Shown piece after piece: positions 1 through 8,861 of a stretch of 20,443 bases of DNA (positions are counted from its first letter, which is position 1; each line of letters opens with the position of its first letter). The notes beneath the pieces were generated by a model that was given only the letters and a program-made list of their open reading frames with translations, searched no databases and was not told the origin of the DNA. Source of the DNA: Herpomyces periplanetae (Eukaryota; Ascomycota; Laboulbeniomycetes; Herpomycetales; Herpomycetaceae); contig WMKJ01000170.1 in NCBI GenBank assembly GCA_009733715.1, forward strand, positions 1 to 20,443, read 5' to 3'. Position numbers and translations under genes: made by a program.

Positions 1-178
1 CTATGGCATTTTCTAGGGCGATTTTGGATATTGACATTAAGTGGAAATTTTGACTTTGAGTAGCTTTAAATTGCACTTCAGAAGAGGAAATTTTTACGTT
101 ATCGGTACACTGGTCGAATTGGAGTAAAAGGCCGACAGAGTGTTATTTAATGTGTTTAGTGAGGGGTGTAAAAGGGTG
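1..178 (+). other. 5' flank and leader of MTR4
   Basis: No coding sequence was recognised here. An in-frame TAA at 125-127 closes the MTR4 reading frame upstream, so the first ATG after it, at 179, is the likely start. The stretch is AT-rich and should hold the 5' UTR and part of the promoter. No TATA box or CACGTG site was seen; the true promoter may lie outside the window. Confidence 0.5.
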
Positions 179-3100
179 ATGGATGATTTATTTGAAGTTT
201 TTAACGAGGATGCAGAGAGATCTGTTCAAGCGGTTCGAGAGACATTTAATTGCAAAAGGCATGCTAATGGGAATATTAAAAAGGATAATGTGTGCGATAA
301 CATAATGAGTGAGGATGGTGAGGTTAGCGAGACTACTCAAGAGGTTACAAACGGTCAAGTAATAATTGAGGATAGCTCTACTCAATGTAATAAAATTTAC
401 GAGGAGAGCAAGGAAGATGGTCATGAGTTGAAACGAGCACGAGTGGAAGTAAAAAAATTTCCGGTTCTACGGGATGGTTTTGCTACAGAACAATCGCGCG
501 AAGTTGCCAGTTCAGCTGGTCTTATGCCGCGACAGGATAACACAGCAATGATACTTTCACATCAAGTACGACACAACGTTGCGCTACCTCCCAATTATGA
601 TTATGTTCTGATATCGGAGCATAAGTCACCCGAACGACCGGCTCGCGTATGGCCGTTTAAATTGGATCCGTTTCAACAGGTCTCAATCGCGTCAATCGAG
701 CGCAATGAAAGTGTACTGGTATCAGCTCATACAAGCGCAGGGAAAACGGTGGTTGCGGAGTATGCGATTGCGCAGTGCTTACAGAATAATCAACGAGTAA
801 TTTATACGAGTCCAATTAAAGCATTAAGCAATCAAAAGTATCGTGAGTTTGCCGCAGAGTTTCAAGACGTTGGCCTTATGACGGGTGATGTTACAATTAA
901 TCCAACAGCAACATGCTTGGTGATGACAACGGAGATTTTGCGCTCTATGCTTTATCGGGGATCAGAAATCATGCGTGAAGTGGCTTGGGTGATCTTTGAT
1001 GAAGTACATTATATGCGGGATAAATCACGGGGTGTAGTATGGGAGGAGGCAATAATTTTGCTACCGGATAAAGTACGCTATGTATTTCTTTCGGCGACCA
1101 TACCCAATGCAATGCAATTCGCAGAGTGGATTACCAAGATTCACGATCAGCCTTGTCACGTTGTTTACACAGATTTTCGACCTACACCGTTACAACATTA
1201 TCTCTTCCCAGCGGGAGCGGATGGAATTCACTTAGTAGTGGATGAGAAAGGTGTGTTTAGGGAAGAAAATTTTTTTAAAGCGATGGCATCGATATCACCT
1301 GAAAGCGAGAAAAAGAAGTTGTTAGGACGAGCGGAGCGTGATAAGTTAATGCAAACGGGGAAGAAAGGAAACAGTCCACCATCAGATATTTACAAAATTT
1401 TAAAGATGATTATGATGAAGAATTACAATCCGGTGATTGTGTTTAGCTTCAGTAAACGTGAATGTGAGGACTTTGCACTTCAAATGAGTCAGTTGGCGTT
1501 TAACGATGAATCGGAAAAGGCGATGGTTGGTAAAGTGTTTAATAGTGCTATTGACATGCTGTCAGAGCAAGATAGAAATTTACCACAAATTCAGCACATT
1601 TTACCTTTGTTACGCAGGGGAATTGGAATTCATCATTCAGGTTTACTTCCCTTGCTTAAGGAAACGATTGAAATTTTGTTTCAAGAAGGCCTAATTAAAG
1701 TGTTGTTTGCAACGGAGACATTTTCAATTGGGCTGAATATGCCGGCGAAAACGGTTGTATTTACGAGTGTACGCAAATTTGACGGCGTTGAGGTGCGGTG
1801 GGTAACACCTTCGGAATTTATACAAATGTCAGGACGAGCGGGACGACGTGGACTTGATGAACGAGGCATAGTGATTATGATGATTGATGAAAAAATGGAA
1901 CCAGCTACAGCTCGTGAGATTGTGCGCGGTGAGCAGGATAAGCTCATTTCAGCGTTTCACTTGGGATATAATATGATACTTAATTTAATGCGAGTTGAAG
2001 GGATTTCGCCTGAGTATATGCTGGAGCGATGTTTTTACCAATTTCAAAATACGGCATGCGTTGCAGATTTGGAGGCTGAGTTAACACGTTTAGAAGAGGA
2101 AAAGGCAGTTATGCACATTAATCGGGAAGTATTAATACGTGAGTATTACGATATTCGACAACAATTGCGACAATTAGAGGAGGATGTGCGGGTGGTAATA
2201 ACGCATCCGAGTAATTCATTAAGATTTTTACAACCGGGAAGGTTAATTCGAGTAAAGCGTAAAGACGAGGACTACGGGTGGGGAGCAGTTGTGAATTTTG
2301 TTGCGCGTAGACCGGGGAAAAATCAAGCGGTGACGAGTTTCGAACCTCATCAATCGTATATTGTTGATGTTTTATTGCAGGTAGCGAGCGATACACAAAT
2401 TTCAGGGTGTACGTCGACGATGGTAGATTTACCGATGGGAGTTAGGCCACCGGAAGAAGGAGATCCGGGCAGACCAGAAGTGGTACCAATTTTACTATCG
2501 TGTATTGACGCCTTATCACATGTACGGGTGATTATTCCGTCTGATTTACGCTCTATAGAGCATCGAAGAAATGCGCGGAAGATAATTGATGAAGTGAAGC
2601 GACGGTTTCCAGATGGAATAGCATTATTAGATCCAATTGAGAATATGGAGATTAAAGATGGATCATTTAAACGATTATTGCGGAAGATTGAATTATTGGA
2701 AAATAAGTTATACTCTAATGAATTACGTGGAACGGAAGAGCTAGCAGAGCTTTATGACAAGTATGCGGCTAAGGTGGAATTGACTAATAGGATACGTGAG
2801 GTGCGCAAAAAGATTACGGATGCGTTGTCAATTATACAGTTGGATGAATTGAAGAGTCGTAAACGGGTGCTCCGACGGCTAGGGTTTACGAATGAAGCGG
2901 ACATTGTGGAATTGAAGGCGCGAGTAGCATGTGAGATTAGTACGGGAGATGAGTTAGTTATAAGTGAACTTTTGTTCAATCGGTTCTTTAATGAGCTTTC
3001 TACGGAGCAGTGTGCAGCGTGCCTTAGCTGTTTTATCATGGAGGAACAAAGTAAGGATCAAGCAGAATTGCGGGAAGAATTGGCCAAACCGTACCGGGAG

Positions 3101-3519
3101 ATTTTAGCGCAGGCTCGGATCATTGCCAAAGTATCACAAGAGTGTAAATTAGCGGTAGATGAAGGAGAGTATTTACAAGGGTTTAAGCATCATTTAATGG
3201 AAGTTGTGTACGCATGGATGAAGGGAGCAACGTTTGCAGAAATCTGGTAAGTTTGAAGGATGAATGGAGGGGAAGTTTGATTGATGGATGGGATAGGTAG
3301 ATAACTGACACAAGTTATGAGATTGACGAGGAATTTAGTAAAATGACAGATGTGTACGAGGGAAGTTTAATAAGATTGTTTAGACGACTTGAAGAATTGT
3401 TGCGACAAGTTTCGCAAGCGGCTAAAGTTATGGGTAGCGAAGATTTAGAGAAAAAATTCGACGAAGCTTTAGTAAAAGTTAAACGCGATATTGTGGCAAC
3501 GCAATCGTTGTACTTGTGA
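179..3519 (+). CDS. MTR4: Mtr4-type exosome RNA helicase, two exons
   Basis: Join 179-3246 and 3339-3519, 1082 aa. This is a Ski2-like 3'-5' RNA helicase that feeds RNA to the nuclear exosome, alone or in TRAMP. Seen in the sequence: an N-terminus MDDLFEVF typical of Mtr4; Walker A AHTSAGKT at residues 183-190; DEVH at 274-277; SAT near 305; [10 protein letters not shown] at 549-558; an arch/KOW region after about residue 640, with LQPGRL near 684; and a C-terminal helical DSHCT region. The first exon frame runs into a stop at 3248-3250, but a GTAAGT donor at 3247 and a TAG acceptor at 3336-3338 restore [14 protein letters not shown] and the terminal SLYL, as in yeast Mtr4 (about 1073 aa). 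An ATG at 179 follows an in-frame stop; a GTG at 140 is not used. The identification is very strong and the exon joint fits the family exactly. Confidence 0.97.
3247..3338 (+). other. MTR4 intron, 92 nt
   Basis: Phase-2 intron: TG before the donor joins T after the acceptor to make the Cys of [10 protein letters not shown]. The donor is GTAAGT and the 3' end is TTTAG. AACTGAC (3303-3309) or ATTGACG (3322-3328) could be the branch site. There is no polypyrimidine tract. It lies 61 codons before the end of the gene. Confidence 0.9.
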
Positions 3520-3529
3520 AAGATAAGGA

Positions 3530-3935
3530 GTTGATAAAGATAAGTTTGAATTGGAAGAGAAGATTAATAGGGTGAGTAGTTATGGGGAGATATTGCGTAT
3601 TTATGAATGGATACTTATACGGGAGTATTACGATGTAGGGTTGAAATTGTTACACATGCCCGATATTTCTTACAAGAACTGCAAAACGATTCAAAGGTTT
3701 GTAGGGTTGGAATGATGGATTATTCAAGATGGGAGGGGAGGAGATAAATATGAGATGAGGGAGGAAATTAGGGGGAAGAGAGAAATTAAGATAAAATAGG
3801 ATGATGACGATGGTGATGATGAGTTTGCCATAAGATACTGAGCAGTGGAATTGGCGGTGATAGATACACAAGCAAACATATTATTTGAAAAGGAGAAATG
3901 GGAAAATTTGGACTGAATGTAAAAGGGAAATAGAG
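3530..3935 (+). pseudogene. Coding-like relic fragments downstream of MTR4
   Basis: Around 3535-3710 one plus frame reads DKFELEEKINR, then EWILIREYYDV, and a neighbouring frame continues EIVTHARYFLQELQ. The order and spacing recall the MTR4 stalk, where [11 protein letters not shown] is followed by [13 protein letters not shown] (about 2125-2235). At the DNA level the two copies share runs such as GAGTATTACGAT. Another coding-like piece, DTQANILFEKEKWENLD, ends near 3916. Stops and frame changes interrupt all of it. Possible readings are a decayed partial duplicate of MTR4, a relic of another gene, or exons of an unrecognised gene. The match is short and the call tentative. Confidence 0.25.
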
Positions 3936-4144
3936 GATGTTAAGGCAATAGACCTTTTTAACTTTCCGTAACACGAACAAACTCGTTCGAGAAGGAAATG
4001 GAAAACGCAAAAAAGAAAAAAAGTGGAGAAAGATTTCCTGATTGGGAAAGGAGATGTATAGCCGAGATAGGAAGGCACGAAATTAAGTGGGGAGGAGCGA
4101 GTGAACATAGTGGAAAAACTCTTATCCGGGCGGCTGACATAATA

Positions 4145-4154
4145 GTCACGTGAC
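4145..4154. promoter_or_regulatory. CACGTG palindrome (E-box / Cbf1-type)
   Basis: GTCACGTGAC is a perfect 10-bp palindrome and matches the core bound by bHLH factors of the Cbf1 type in fungi. It sits within a locally G+C-richer patch (about 4125-4170), 1.4 kb upstream of the cut8 ATG, with no nearer gene start on the plus strand. It may mark a distant promoter for cut8; binding is inferred only. Confidence 0.35.
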
Positions 4155-5037
4155 AGGGCGGACGGTGCTGGAAAAACATTTTTGAGGCGTGTTTGCTTGT
4201 GTTGGTTCAAAGGCGAAATTTTTCAAGAAAATTTCTAGGTTTCCCGGGATTTTTCTTTCTTTGCATGAAAGTTATTTTGTTCACTACTGCTATTATTTTT
4301 GTGGGTTGTGGCGTTTATTTAAATGCCAGATTATATCCGGTAAAGTTTTTACCTTAAAAGTTTGTGTATTTGGACGTGTTTAACCGTATAAACTGGTTAA
4401 AGTTAACTTGTACACGCTTGTCTTGTCGGTGAAATAGTATGCTTTTATTAGTGTTAAACGTTTCGAAAAATTAGTGATTTAACGACAAACTCGCTTTGAT
4501 TTATCTATCGTGGAGGTTACTTAAGATGTTAATGGAATGAATGATTTGATTCAAGGTTCTTGTTTGAGGGTGATAAGGTGCTCTTATATCGGTAAGTTTG
4601 GCAGTATACCTGCTTCATTATCTAGGTAGAAGAAGAGAAGTTGTGTATATATGAGTATTTTACACTTTAGTTGTATAGTCGAAGTTATATTAGTCTAAAA
4701 TGAGCAATAGCTTTCATACGGAGGCATTTCAGGGCTAACATGTGAACAGTAGGAGCTAAGAAAGTGTCTTTGTTAAGCCGTATAGGCTACTTTCAATTCT
4801 AAATTCTTAAACGGACGTATCATAACGGTGATTGAATCTATTATTTAGTGGGTGATCAGTGATTATACTGAACAACCAAGTGATCGGCAAGCTTCGGTGA
4901 TGTTATTTTATCTAAAAAGTATATGATTTGCCCGTGTGGTTGGTTTGAAAGGTGTTGATTTGTATAGGCAAGAAGTTGGGAATATTTTGCGCGGTCATCA
5001 GCTATTCCTTTGGATCGTTAAGTTAAGTTTGTACACG

Positions 5038-5241
5038 CACAAACATTTTTCGTGAAAAGTTACCTATCTACACTCCAAATCCCCGCGTATTAGGTTATAT
5101 GCTGGTGGAAGGATTAAACGCTCATTCGCCCGCTCACGTACATTGACAGTGAGGTTTTTCCGATCGCGTAGGCCCTTGTATTAACGATACACTATATTTT
5201 ACTCACATCCACAAACATTTTATCAAAAACTTTACATATCT
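5038..5241 (+). repeat. Pair of imperfect 32-nt direct repeats
   Basis: The segments 5038-5069 and 5210-5241 both begin CACAAACATTTT and end in TATCT, with 24 of 32 positions identical by eye. A looser third relative lies near 5281-5316. The first copy overlaps a small hairpin (GTTTGT and ACAAAC arms, 5027-5044). The repeats lie in the possible leader of cut8, and their function is unknown. Confidence 0.3.
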
Positions 5242-5555
5242 TTGGCATGTTAAAATTGGTTTACTCATCTCGGGGCCGTCATTATTTTCGTGAGCAAAAG
5301 TTGCCAAGTTACCTTGAAACTTTTATTCAAGACCTTTTTTTTCATACATTTCTCATCCATTTTCCAGTTTAGCATAAAGCAGGTTAATTCAAGGGAGCTT
5401 GATAGTACATAATTAAAGGGGGGAAGCGTCCACGAGGGAAGGGCGAGAAGACTTGGAATATTTTCAGTGTGGTCTCGTTGAGGTATTACGAGGAAAAACA
5501 CGATACGACCCGCTAACATATCCGCGTAAAGATTCGTAACATTCAAAGTTCAAGT

Positions 5556-6566
5556 ATGAATAGTGTCTTGGCCAGCCAAGCTACTCTAGCTCCGCATCTG
5601 TTACCCGATATCTCACGGCGATGCTCTACACCGTCAACACCTACGCGAAGTTCTACAACACATTCAACAAATGGTCTAGTAGGCCGGAAAAGAAAAGCAG
5701 CGGATACACTAAATGAAGAGGATCATGAAGAAGATGATGATGATCATCGTAACTTATTAAATCGAACTAATGTTGATGATACAACAAATGTACAAGGTGG
5801 ACAACGATGGATAGGTTCGACGAATGGTAACGTTGGAAGTTTAAATTTGTCAAAGCGAAACGTGAAACGAGCACGAGTATCTCAAGAGAGCACCAACTTG
5901 GCATTTAGCAGGTTAATTGAAACTCTGGATATTGATAACCTCCGTCAAATAATAGTGACCATTTGTCAAGGAAGGTCTGATATTCTTAGTGAAGTAGCAC
6001 GTTTAGCAGGGCGACCGTCAGTTGATAAAGTTCTTGGATTAATTACAAGTTATGAACGTAAATTTCGATCTGCTTTTCCATTTGGAGGAAGAACTTCATC
6101 AGACTATTCATTTAACCGAGTACGTGGACCACTAATCGAAATGTTACAAGCCATTAAAGATTATACCGTTTACTTTATACCCCCATTTGAAATGCAAACT
6201 GGTATATCATTAAGATATCTTGACGGCGTAACCAATGTAATTCATTCCATTGGTCCATGGGATAGTTATACCAATAATAGGTATAAACATGAAGCTTACG
6301 ATGAGCTTTGTCAAGCCTGGATATCCGTTATTACCGAGGCTGGAAAACGTGGAAGCATAATGCAATTATACGCTGGAGAATGGGATAGTAAAATCTTCAA
6401 ACATAACGAGCGTTCTGCCGGTCGCTTTTCCGAAGTTCTTCGTTCCATAAACCTTCAACTCGAGTGGATTCTAGGCCCAAGCCACAACACCGCCACGCCC
6501 CGCGGCTCCGGAAGCGGTGAATCATTTTCCCGTGATGTCGGCGTCAAGGCCGTCGGATCTATTTAA
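5556..6566 (+). CDS. cut8: Cut8/STS1 nuclear proteasome tethering factor
   Basis: 336 aa, no intron needed. Cut8/STS1 anchors 26S proteasomes at the nuclear envelope and helps nuclear protein turnover and mitosis. The N-terminal 110 residues are disordered, with an acidic stretch (54-64) and basic clusters GRKRKAAD (43-50) and KRAR (104-107) suited to nuclear import. The conserved helical bundle spans about 119-307, with family hallmarks RLIETLDIDNLRQ, FPFGG, SFNRVRGPL, DYTVYFIPPFE, SLRYLDGVTNVIH, AYDELCQAWISVI and HNERSAGRFSE. The tail after 310 is short and low-complexity. In fission yeast the N-terminal Lys-rich part carries ubiquitin that binds the proteasome; this protein has few lysines there. 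It is followed by CCZ1 in the same direction after 349 bp. The family assignment is firm. Confidence 0.92.
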   Translation: MNSVLASQATLAPHLLPDISRRCSTPSTPTRSSTTHSTNGLVGRKRKAADTLNEEDHEEDDDDHRNLLNRTNVDDTTNVQGGQRWIGSTNGNVGSLNLSKRNVKRARVSQESTNLAFSRLIETLDIDNLRQIIVTICQGRSDILSEVARLAGRPSVDKVLGLITSYERKFRSAFPFGGRTSSDYSFNRVRGPLIEMLQAIKDYTVYFIPPFEMQTGISLRYLDGVTNVIHSIGPWDSYTNNRYKHEAYDELCQAWISVITEAGKRGSIMQLYAGEWDSKIFKHNERSAGRFSEVLRSINLQLEWILGPSHNTATPRGSGSGESFSRDVGVKAVGSI

Positions 6567-6915
6567 TCCGCCCGCCGACGCGTCGAAGTTTTTCCCGCTC
6601 GGTGATCTTCACGATCTCTTCTTTTTTCTTTCTCTTTCTTCAGCATTTTATGTCGGGTTTTTTTCCTACTTTTATCTCGTGTATCCTCTCTCTATCCTCT
6701 TTTTCATTTAACTCTCAATTATTCTTTTCTTCCATTCCCTCCCCTCCCCCTCCCCCCTCCCATCTTATCACCTTCCTCTTCCTTCGTAATCCCCATAACT
6801 CTCGTCATTATGATTTCGTCTGCGATAATGTTCACCGTAAAATCTACTTCGATTTTCATTAATTTCTTTTCTTTCTTTACATTTTTCCTTTAATTTCACC
6901 CTTTCCCGTTTTACC
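6567..6915 (+). promoter_or_regulatory. Pyrimidine-rich cut8-CCZ1 intergenic region
   Basis: After the cut8 stop comes a CpG-rich patch containing GACGCGTC (ACGCGT is the MBF-type core) near 6578-6585. About 300 bp of C- and T-rich DNA follow, with a nearly pure C/T block around 6733-6762. Such tracts are usual just upstream of fungal start codons. The region should hold the cut8 3' UTR and the CCZ1 promoter. No gene was seen in it. Confidence 0.5.
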
Positions 6916-8757
6916 ATGGCCAGCTTTTCAAACAGTATTCGTCGTTTGATCAGCACCACTATTTCCACCCGACGTTCGGCTAAATCAACACTGCGTAAAC
7001 GCGTCGATGAATCTATCCTCCAATTGGCTACATTTTGCATTTTCAATCCTGCTCTCTCCCTTGCAGGTGAACCTTCAATTGATCAAATCATCTTTTACTA
7101 TTCATCTACTTCCCCCCCCCAATACAATTTAGATCTTGCCCCTTCTTCCGATTCCAATTCGCGTGAATCTCAACGGGTCACGGAAATCGGCTTTTCCCAA
7201 GGCTTAGTTAACTTTATCCTCGATATCTCCAGACATGACATTTCTGCTGGTCCGTTGTTATATCCTATTGTCGTTAATACAGATTGTTATCGTGTCATAG
7301 TTTTCGGTGCTGATCCTACCCACTGGTTTCACTTACGCGTCAACTTTTCCCCGACACCCCGTGATCTTGCCCCCTCCCTTCTCTTACAAGCATACATTTG
7401 TCAAGCTTTGTCCGTTTATTCATTATTATATCCTGACTATCAATGTATACCAAAATATTTTTCTACATTTACCCAGTATATACTGCCCTTGAACGTGACG
7501 GTTACTTCGGGTACAACTTTTACCGGAGCAGCCCGTTTTTACGGGCTACCCCTGGCGTGTGAACAAGGTTTAACGGATGCGTTAACCGCGTTTTTGGATA
7601 CTACACCATACTTGGATGATATGATAGTATCCCGTTATGAATCCATGCCCCACGTTAACATTACAGATGGAATTATTTTCTCCGGGCGTAATTCCCTAGG
7701 ACCCCTTGTACAGCGAAATGTAGCAATGTGGCTTGACACATTAGTTAGCTCGTCCGCTGCACTTCATCGTGTATGGCGTGTTACTGTACAGTGGCCAGTG
7801 GTAAAAGGGTTACATGATAATGACAATGTTATAACGAGGTCCATTGAACCGACGATATTCGTAACGGAGGACGACTTTTCCCTAGTCGGTGAGGCAGATG
7901 TTACACAGGCCAAGTCAGTGTACGGGCAACCGTCGTGTATATCGGGTGACAGTAGTGATTCAGTGCCATATACTTGGACAAGTTCGGCATTTACATCACC
8001 AATTTCCCAGGATTCAGTCCACTTTCCCGTTGTGTGTGATACCAAAGTAAAGCGTTCACAATTGGATAGTGAAAGTATTCCTAGTAGGTCAATTACTAAA
8101 GGGGAGTTTAAACCACAGCCAGGGTACCTTCTTGGACCGACGACAGAATCAACGTCAGGCTTAACACTTGGACTTACACTGACGCGAACTTACACAGGCC
8201 AGACATCAAATATTTATACAGATACACTGGTATACATTGATCCACCGTACCTTTTTACATTCTTTTTCGCAAAGGATTCCCTTACACATGTTGATACTCT
8301 TACCAAGTTAACACCGTACTTATTATCCCAGACACCGAGTGTAGCACGAACCCTTCACGCAATTGAACGTACTCCAGACTGTATTTCACCCCGACGGGAC
8401 ATTTCTGTACCGTCTCAGTCGGATTATCATTTCACATGGACGTACTGCCCATATTGTCTCGTAACGCGCGTTACTTTGGTTCCGTCCCACGCCCCATCAC
8501 CACAACAATGCTCTTGCTTATATACCATGTCTAGTGTTTCCCGTAAACCCTACTGTTCTCAAGTATTTCCCGTCCCCTTTTGTGTCAACGTTCATCATCA
8601 TCTTATTGCCCCATCTCCTCACCCTCCTGCTAATCCTTTTCCGCCCCTCGTTAACCGTCACTGCATTTCCATGCTCACCCACCGTCCCCTCGTGGCGCAG
8701 GCCCGCCTCTGTCACACCCGCCACGCCACAATCCGGATTGTCCTCGAGCTTACCTAA
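6916..8757 (+). CDS. CCZ1: Ccz1, subunit of the Mon1-Ccz1 Rab7 exchange factor
   Basis: 613 aa as an open frame. The start codon sits in a strong context (TTACCATGGCC). Ccz1 pairs with Mon1 to activate Rab7/Ypt7 at late endosomes, vacuoles and autophagosomes. The first longin domain lies at about 37-172: CIFNPALSLAGEPSIDQIIF followed by YYSS fits the family pattern 'YNPSLGP...E...KILFYYP'. VTEIGFSQGLVNFILDIS (88-105) fits 'vGLcEAIVnFtr', and HWFHLRVNF (136-144) fits the 'FWMVLxVN' strand. The second longin region is about 177-280, with ITDGIIFSG at the place of the family's 'xxDxLIWSG'. The third is about 395-500 (YLLGPTTESTSG onward). Sequence after about 530 is Pro/His-rich and does not resemble the usual C-terminal domain, so the real end may involve an unseen splice. 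It converges with the minus-strand RING gene. Confidence 0.75.
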   Translation: MASFSNSIRRLISTTISTRRSAKSTLRKRVDESILQLATFCIFNPALSLAGEPSIDQIIFYYSSTSPPQYNLDLAPSSDSNSRESQRVTEIGFSQGLVNFILDISRHDISAGPLLYPIVVNTDCYRVIVFGADPTHWFHLRVNFSPTPRDLAPSLLLQAYICQALSVYSLLYPDYQCIPKYFSTFTQYILPLNVTVTSGTTFTGAARFYGLPLACEQGLTDALTAFLDTTPYLDDMIVSRYESMPHVNITDGIIFSGRNSLGPLVQRNVAMWLDTLVSSSAALHRVWRVTVQWPVVKGLHDNDNVITRSIEPTIFVTEDDFSLVGEADVTQAKSVYGQPSCISGDSSDSVPYTWTSSAFTSPISQDSVHFPVVCDTKVKRSQLDSESIPSRSITKGEFKPQPGYLLGPTTESTSGLTLGLTLTRTYTGQTSNIYTDTLVYIDPPYLFTFFFAKDSLTHVDTLTKLTPYLLSQTPSVARTLHAIERTPDCISPRRDISVPSQSDYHFTWTYCPYCLVTRVTLVPSHAPSPQQCSCLYTMSSVSRKPYCSQVFPVPFCVNVHHHLIAPSPHPPANPFPPLVNRHCISMLTHRPLVAQARLCHTRHATIRIVLELT

Positions 8758-8861
8758 TTCGGCGCCGTCTGGCCGGGTCACGTGTGTCGGTGGGTTGGGT
8801 AGTGTACATTGGGGAAAATGAGTTAATTCTACGTGGGATTAATCTACGCGAGTGGAGACGG
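8758..8861. other. 104-bp gap between converging genes
   Basis: This is the space between the CCZ1 stop (plus) and the RING-gene stop (minus). It is G-rich on the plus strand and holds GTCACGTG at 8777-8784, a CACGTG core not near any recognised start codon. The 3' UTRs of the two genes must overlap here unless they end within about 50 bp of their stops. No terminator could be identified. Confidence 0.5.

Larger units (their letters stand above)
3520..5555. other. 2 kb stretch without a clear gene, MTR4 to cut8
   Basis: No continuous gene was found. From 3520 to about 3960 the plus strand is purine-rich and holds coding-like but interrupted frames (separate entry). A palindromic CACGTG lies at 4145-4154 in a locally CpG-rich spot. 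From 4200 to 5555 the DNA is T- and A-rich with many stops. It contains a consensus donor GTAAGT at 4592 and a CTAAC just upstream of the cut8 start (5515-5519), which would suit a leader intron. A short motif is repeated imperfectly at 5038-5069 and 5210-5241. The open frames on the minus strand at 3650-4210 are low-complexity and match nothing I know. Confidence 0.5.

Noticed and set aside
3800-3920. C/D-box snoRNA pattern (GTGATGA, ACTGA, GGTGATA, ACTGA in order)
   Set aside because: The boxes are in a plausible order, but the ends do not form a terminal stem and I could not match the guide segments to rRNA. The motifs are common in this purine-rich DNA.
3650-4210. Overlapping minus-strand open frames of 73-109 codons
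   Set aside because: They are rich in Phe, Ser, Pro and Leu because they are the complement of a purine-rich tract. They hold no motif, and some overlap one another in different frames.
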